Origin: Symmachiella macrocystis
GTDB lineage: Bacteria > Planctomycetota > Planctomycetia > Planctomycetales > Planctomycetaceae
NCBI RefSeq assembly: GCF_007860075.1
Contig: NZ_SJPP01000001.1
Coordinates: 2,639,490 to 2,703,489, forward strand
Reading direction: 5' to 3'
DNA: 64,000 nucleotides
The notes beneath the pieces were generated by a model. The model did not search any database. It saw nothing but the letters and a program-made list of their open reading frames with translations, and had not been told where the DNA came from. The position numbers and the translations under genes were made by a program. Positions within the stretch are counted from its first letter, which is position 1. Every line of letters starts with the position of its first letter. Positions 63,363 through 64,000 of this stretch are shown piece after piece.

Positions 63363-64000
63363 ATGCCCGACATTATGAAATTCGCCAAAACATTGATCCC
63401 TAAGCTGATCACATGGACGCTAGTGGCAATAGCGGCCTTCGGCGCATATTCGCTTTACGTGCGCTGGACTTTGCAGCCGTGGACAAGAGACGGTCAGGTG
63501 CGTGCCGACATCGTTAAGATCGCGCCTCAGGTAAGCGGCAATCTCGTTAATGTCGCGGTGCATGACAATCAATTTGTGCACAAAGGTGACTTGCTGTTGG
63601 AGATTGATCAAAGTTCGTATCAGTTGGCTGTCAACAAGGCCAAAGTTGCCGTCGACCAAGCCCGAGACGAGGTCGCCTCACTGGAGGCGTCCGTGCGCGT
63701 CTCTGCTGCGAATTACGAAGAGGCTAAGGTAAGCGTCACGACTGCGGGCAGACAAATCTCTTCCGCGGAAGCCAGTTTGCAATCCGCAAAAGCGTCCATC
63801 GATCAAATGAAAGCCGGTGTCACGGCTGCGCAGCAATTAATCAAACAACGTCAAGCCGAGTTGTCTAACGCAAAGTCTGAAGCTGCACGCGCGAAACGGC
63901 TTGTTGCCAAAAAGGCAGGTTCGATAGAAGATGCCGAGAGTTCCGCCGCAACGGCGATTGCCAAGGAAGCACAACTTGCGAGCGCCCAGGCCGGTTTGAT
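63363..64000 (+). CDS. HlyD/AaeA-type efflux fusion protein, cut by window edge
   Basis: From ATG 63363 the first 212 residues show an N-terminal membrane helix (LITWTLVAIAAFGAYSLYV), the lipoyl half (QVRADIVKIAPQVSGNLVNV, HDNQFVHKGDLLLEIDQSSY), and the coiled-coil hairpin rich in Ala and Gln. This is the AaeA/EmrA membrane fusion family. The C-terminal lipoyl and barrel parts and the expected AaeB-type permease gene lie beyond the window. With DUF1656 and the divergent outer-membrane factor it makes an aromatic-acid or drug efflux system. Confidence 0.9.
   Translation, partial: MPDIMKFAKTLIPKLITWTLVAIAAFGAYSLYVRWTLQPWTRDGQVRADIVKIAPQVSGNLVNVAVHDNQFVHKGDLLLEIDQSSYQLAVNKAKVAVDQARDEVASLEASVRVSAANYEEAKVSVTTAGRQISSAEASLQSAKASIDQMKAGVTAAQQLIKQRQAELSNAKSEAARAKRLVAKKAGSIEDAESSAATAIAKEAQLASAQAGL

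Overview
The window reads as planctomycete chromosomal DNA (Pirellulales/Planctomycetales type). The clearest markers are the clustered DUF1501, DUF1549/DUF1553 and DUF1559 secreted or lipoprotein genes with an EF-hand protein (34.6-41.0 kb). Others are an arylsulfatase remnant, a DUF4838 sugar-acting protein, an SGNH esterase, and DUF2924 next to a large serine recombinase. No rRNA, complete tRNA or CRISPR array was seen.

Layout. 0-2 kb is decayed accessory DNA: an IS3-type end inserted in an arylsulfatase gene, then a tandemly duplicated planctomycete accessory module. 2.3-9.8 kb holds envelope and catabolic genes on the minus strand (esterase, OprB-type porin, PhoD-like phosphatase, amidohydrolase, DUF3299). 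A divergent AraC regulator faces them, and the spacer carries strong operator-like repeats. 10.2-14.3 kb is a small mobile island: a clamp-loader-like AAA+ ATPase, an ArdC-like zincin, a zinc-motif protein and a small serine recombinase. Similar RNA hairpins bracket its genes. 14.6-18.1 kb carries DUF4838 and DinB-domain genes. 18.7-25.8 kb is a signalling block: a PAS hybrid kinase, CsrA, and a FixL/FixJ-like pair with MASE1/CHASE input.

25.9-33.6 kb is a second, larger island read mostly on the minus strand. It holds an HTH protein, a broken large serine recombinase, DUF2924, a coiled-coil protein, a SprT-like zincin coupled to a Phd-like antitoxin, and a frameshifted RepA/AAA_25 ATPase. 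On the plus strand it ends with a two-gene cassette: an unknown protein plus a TIGR02391/HEPN-like protein. This cassette is the best candidate in the window for an undescribed defence or toxin system. 33.3-34.6 kb is repeat-rich debris.

34.6-41.0 kb is the planctomycete DUF1501/1549/1559 cluster. 41.4-42.4 kb is a graveyard of an RHS fragment plus a second copy of the recombinase/HTH module. 42.5-52.0 kb encodes envelope proteins: DUF389, two patatin-like phospholipases (one with a cyclic-nucleotide-binding domain), a DUF4105-like protein, and a YiaV/YiaW-type membrane-fusion and DUF3302 pair. After a dead IS at 52.3-53.1 kb and hypothetical genes come a di-haem cytochrome peroxidase-like protein, a DoxX protein, a NarX/NarL-type two-component system, a K+ channel coupled to an outer-membrane efflux factor, and the start of a DUF1656-HlyD efflux operon that runs off the right edge.

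A family of diverged non-coding repeats occurs near 10.3, 18.5, 34.1 and 60.7 kb, mostly at island borders.
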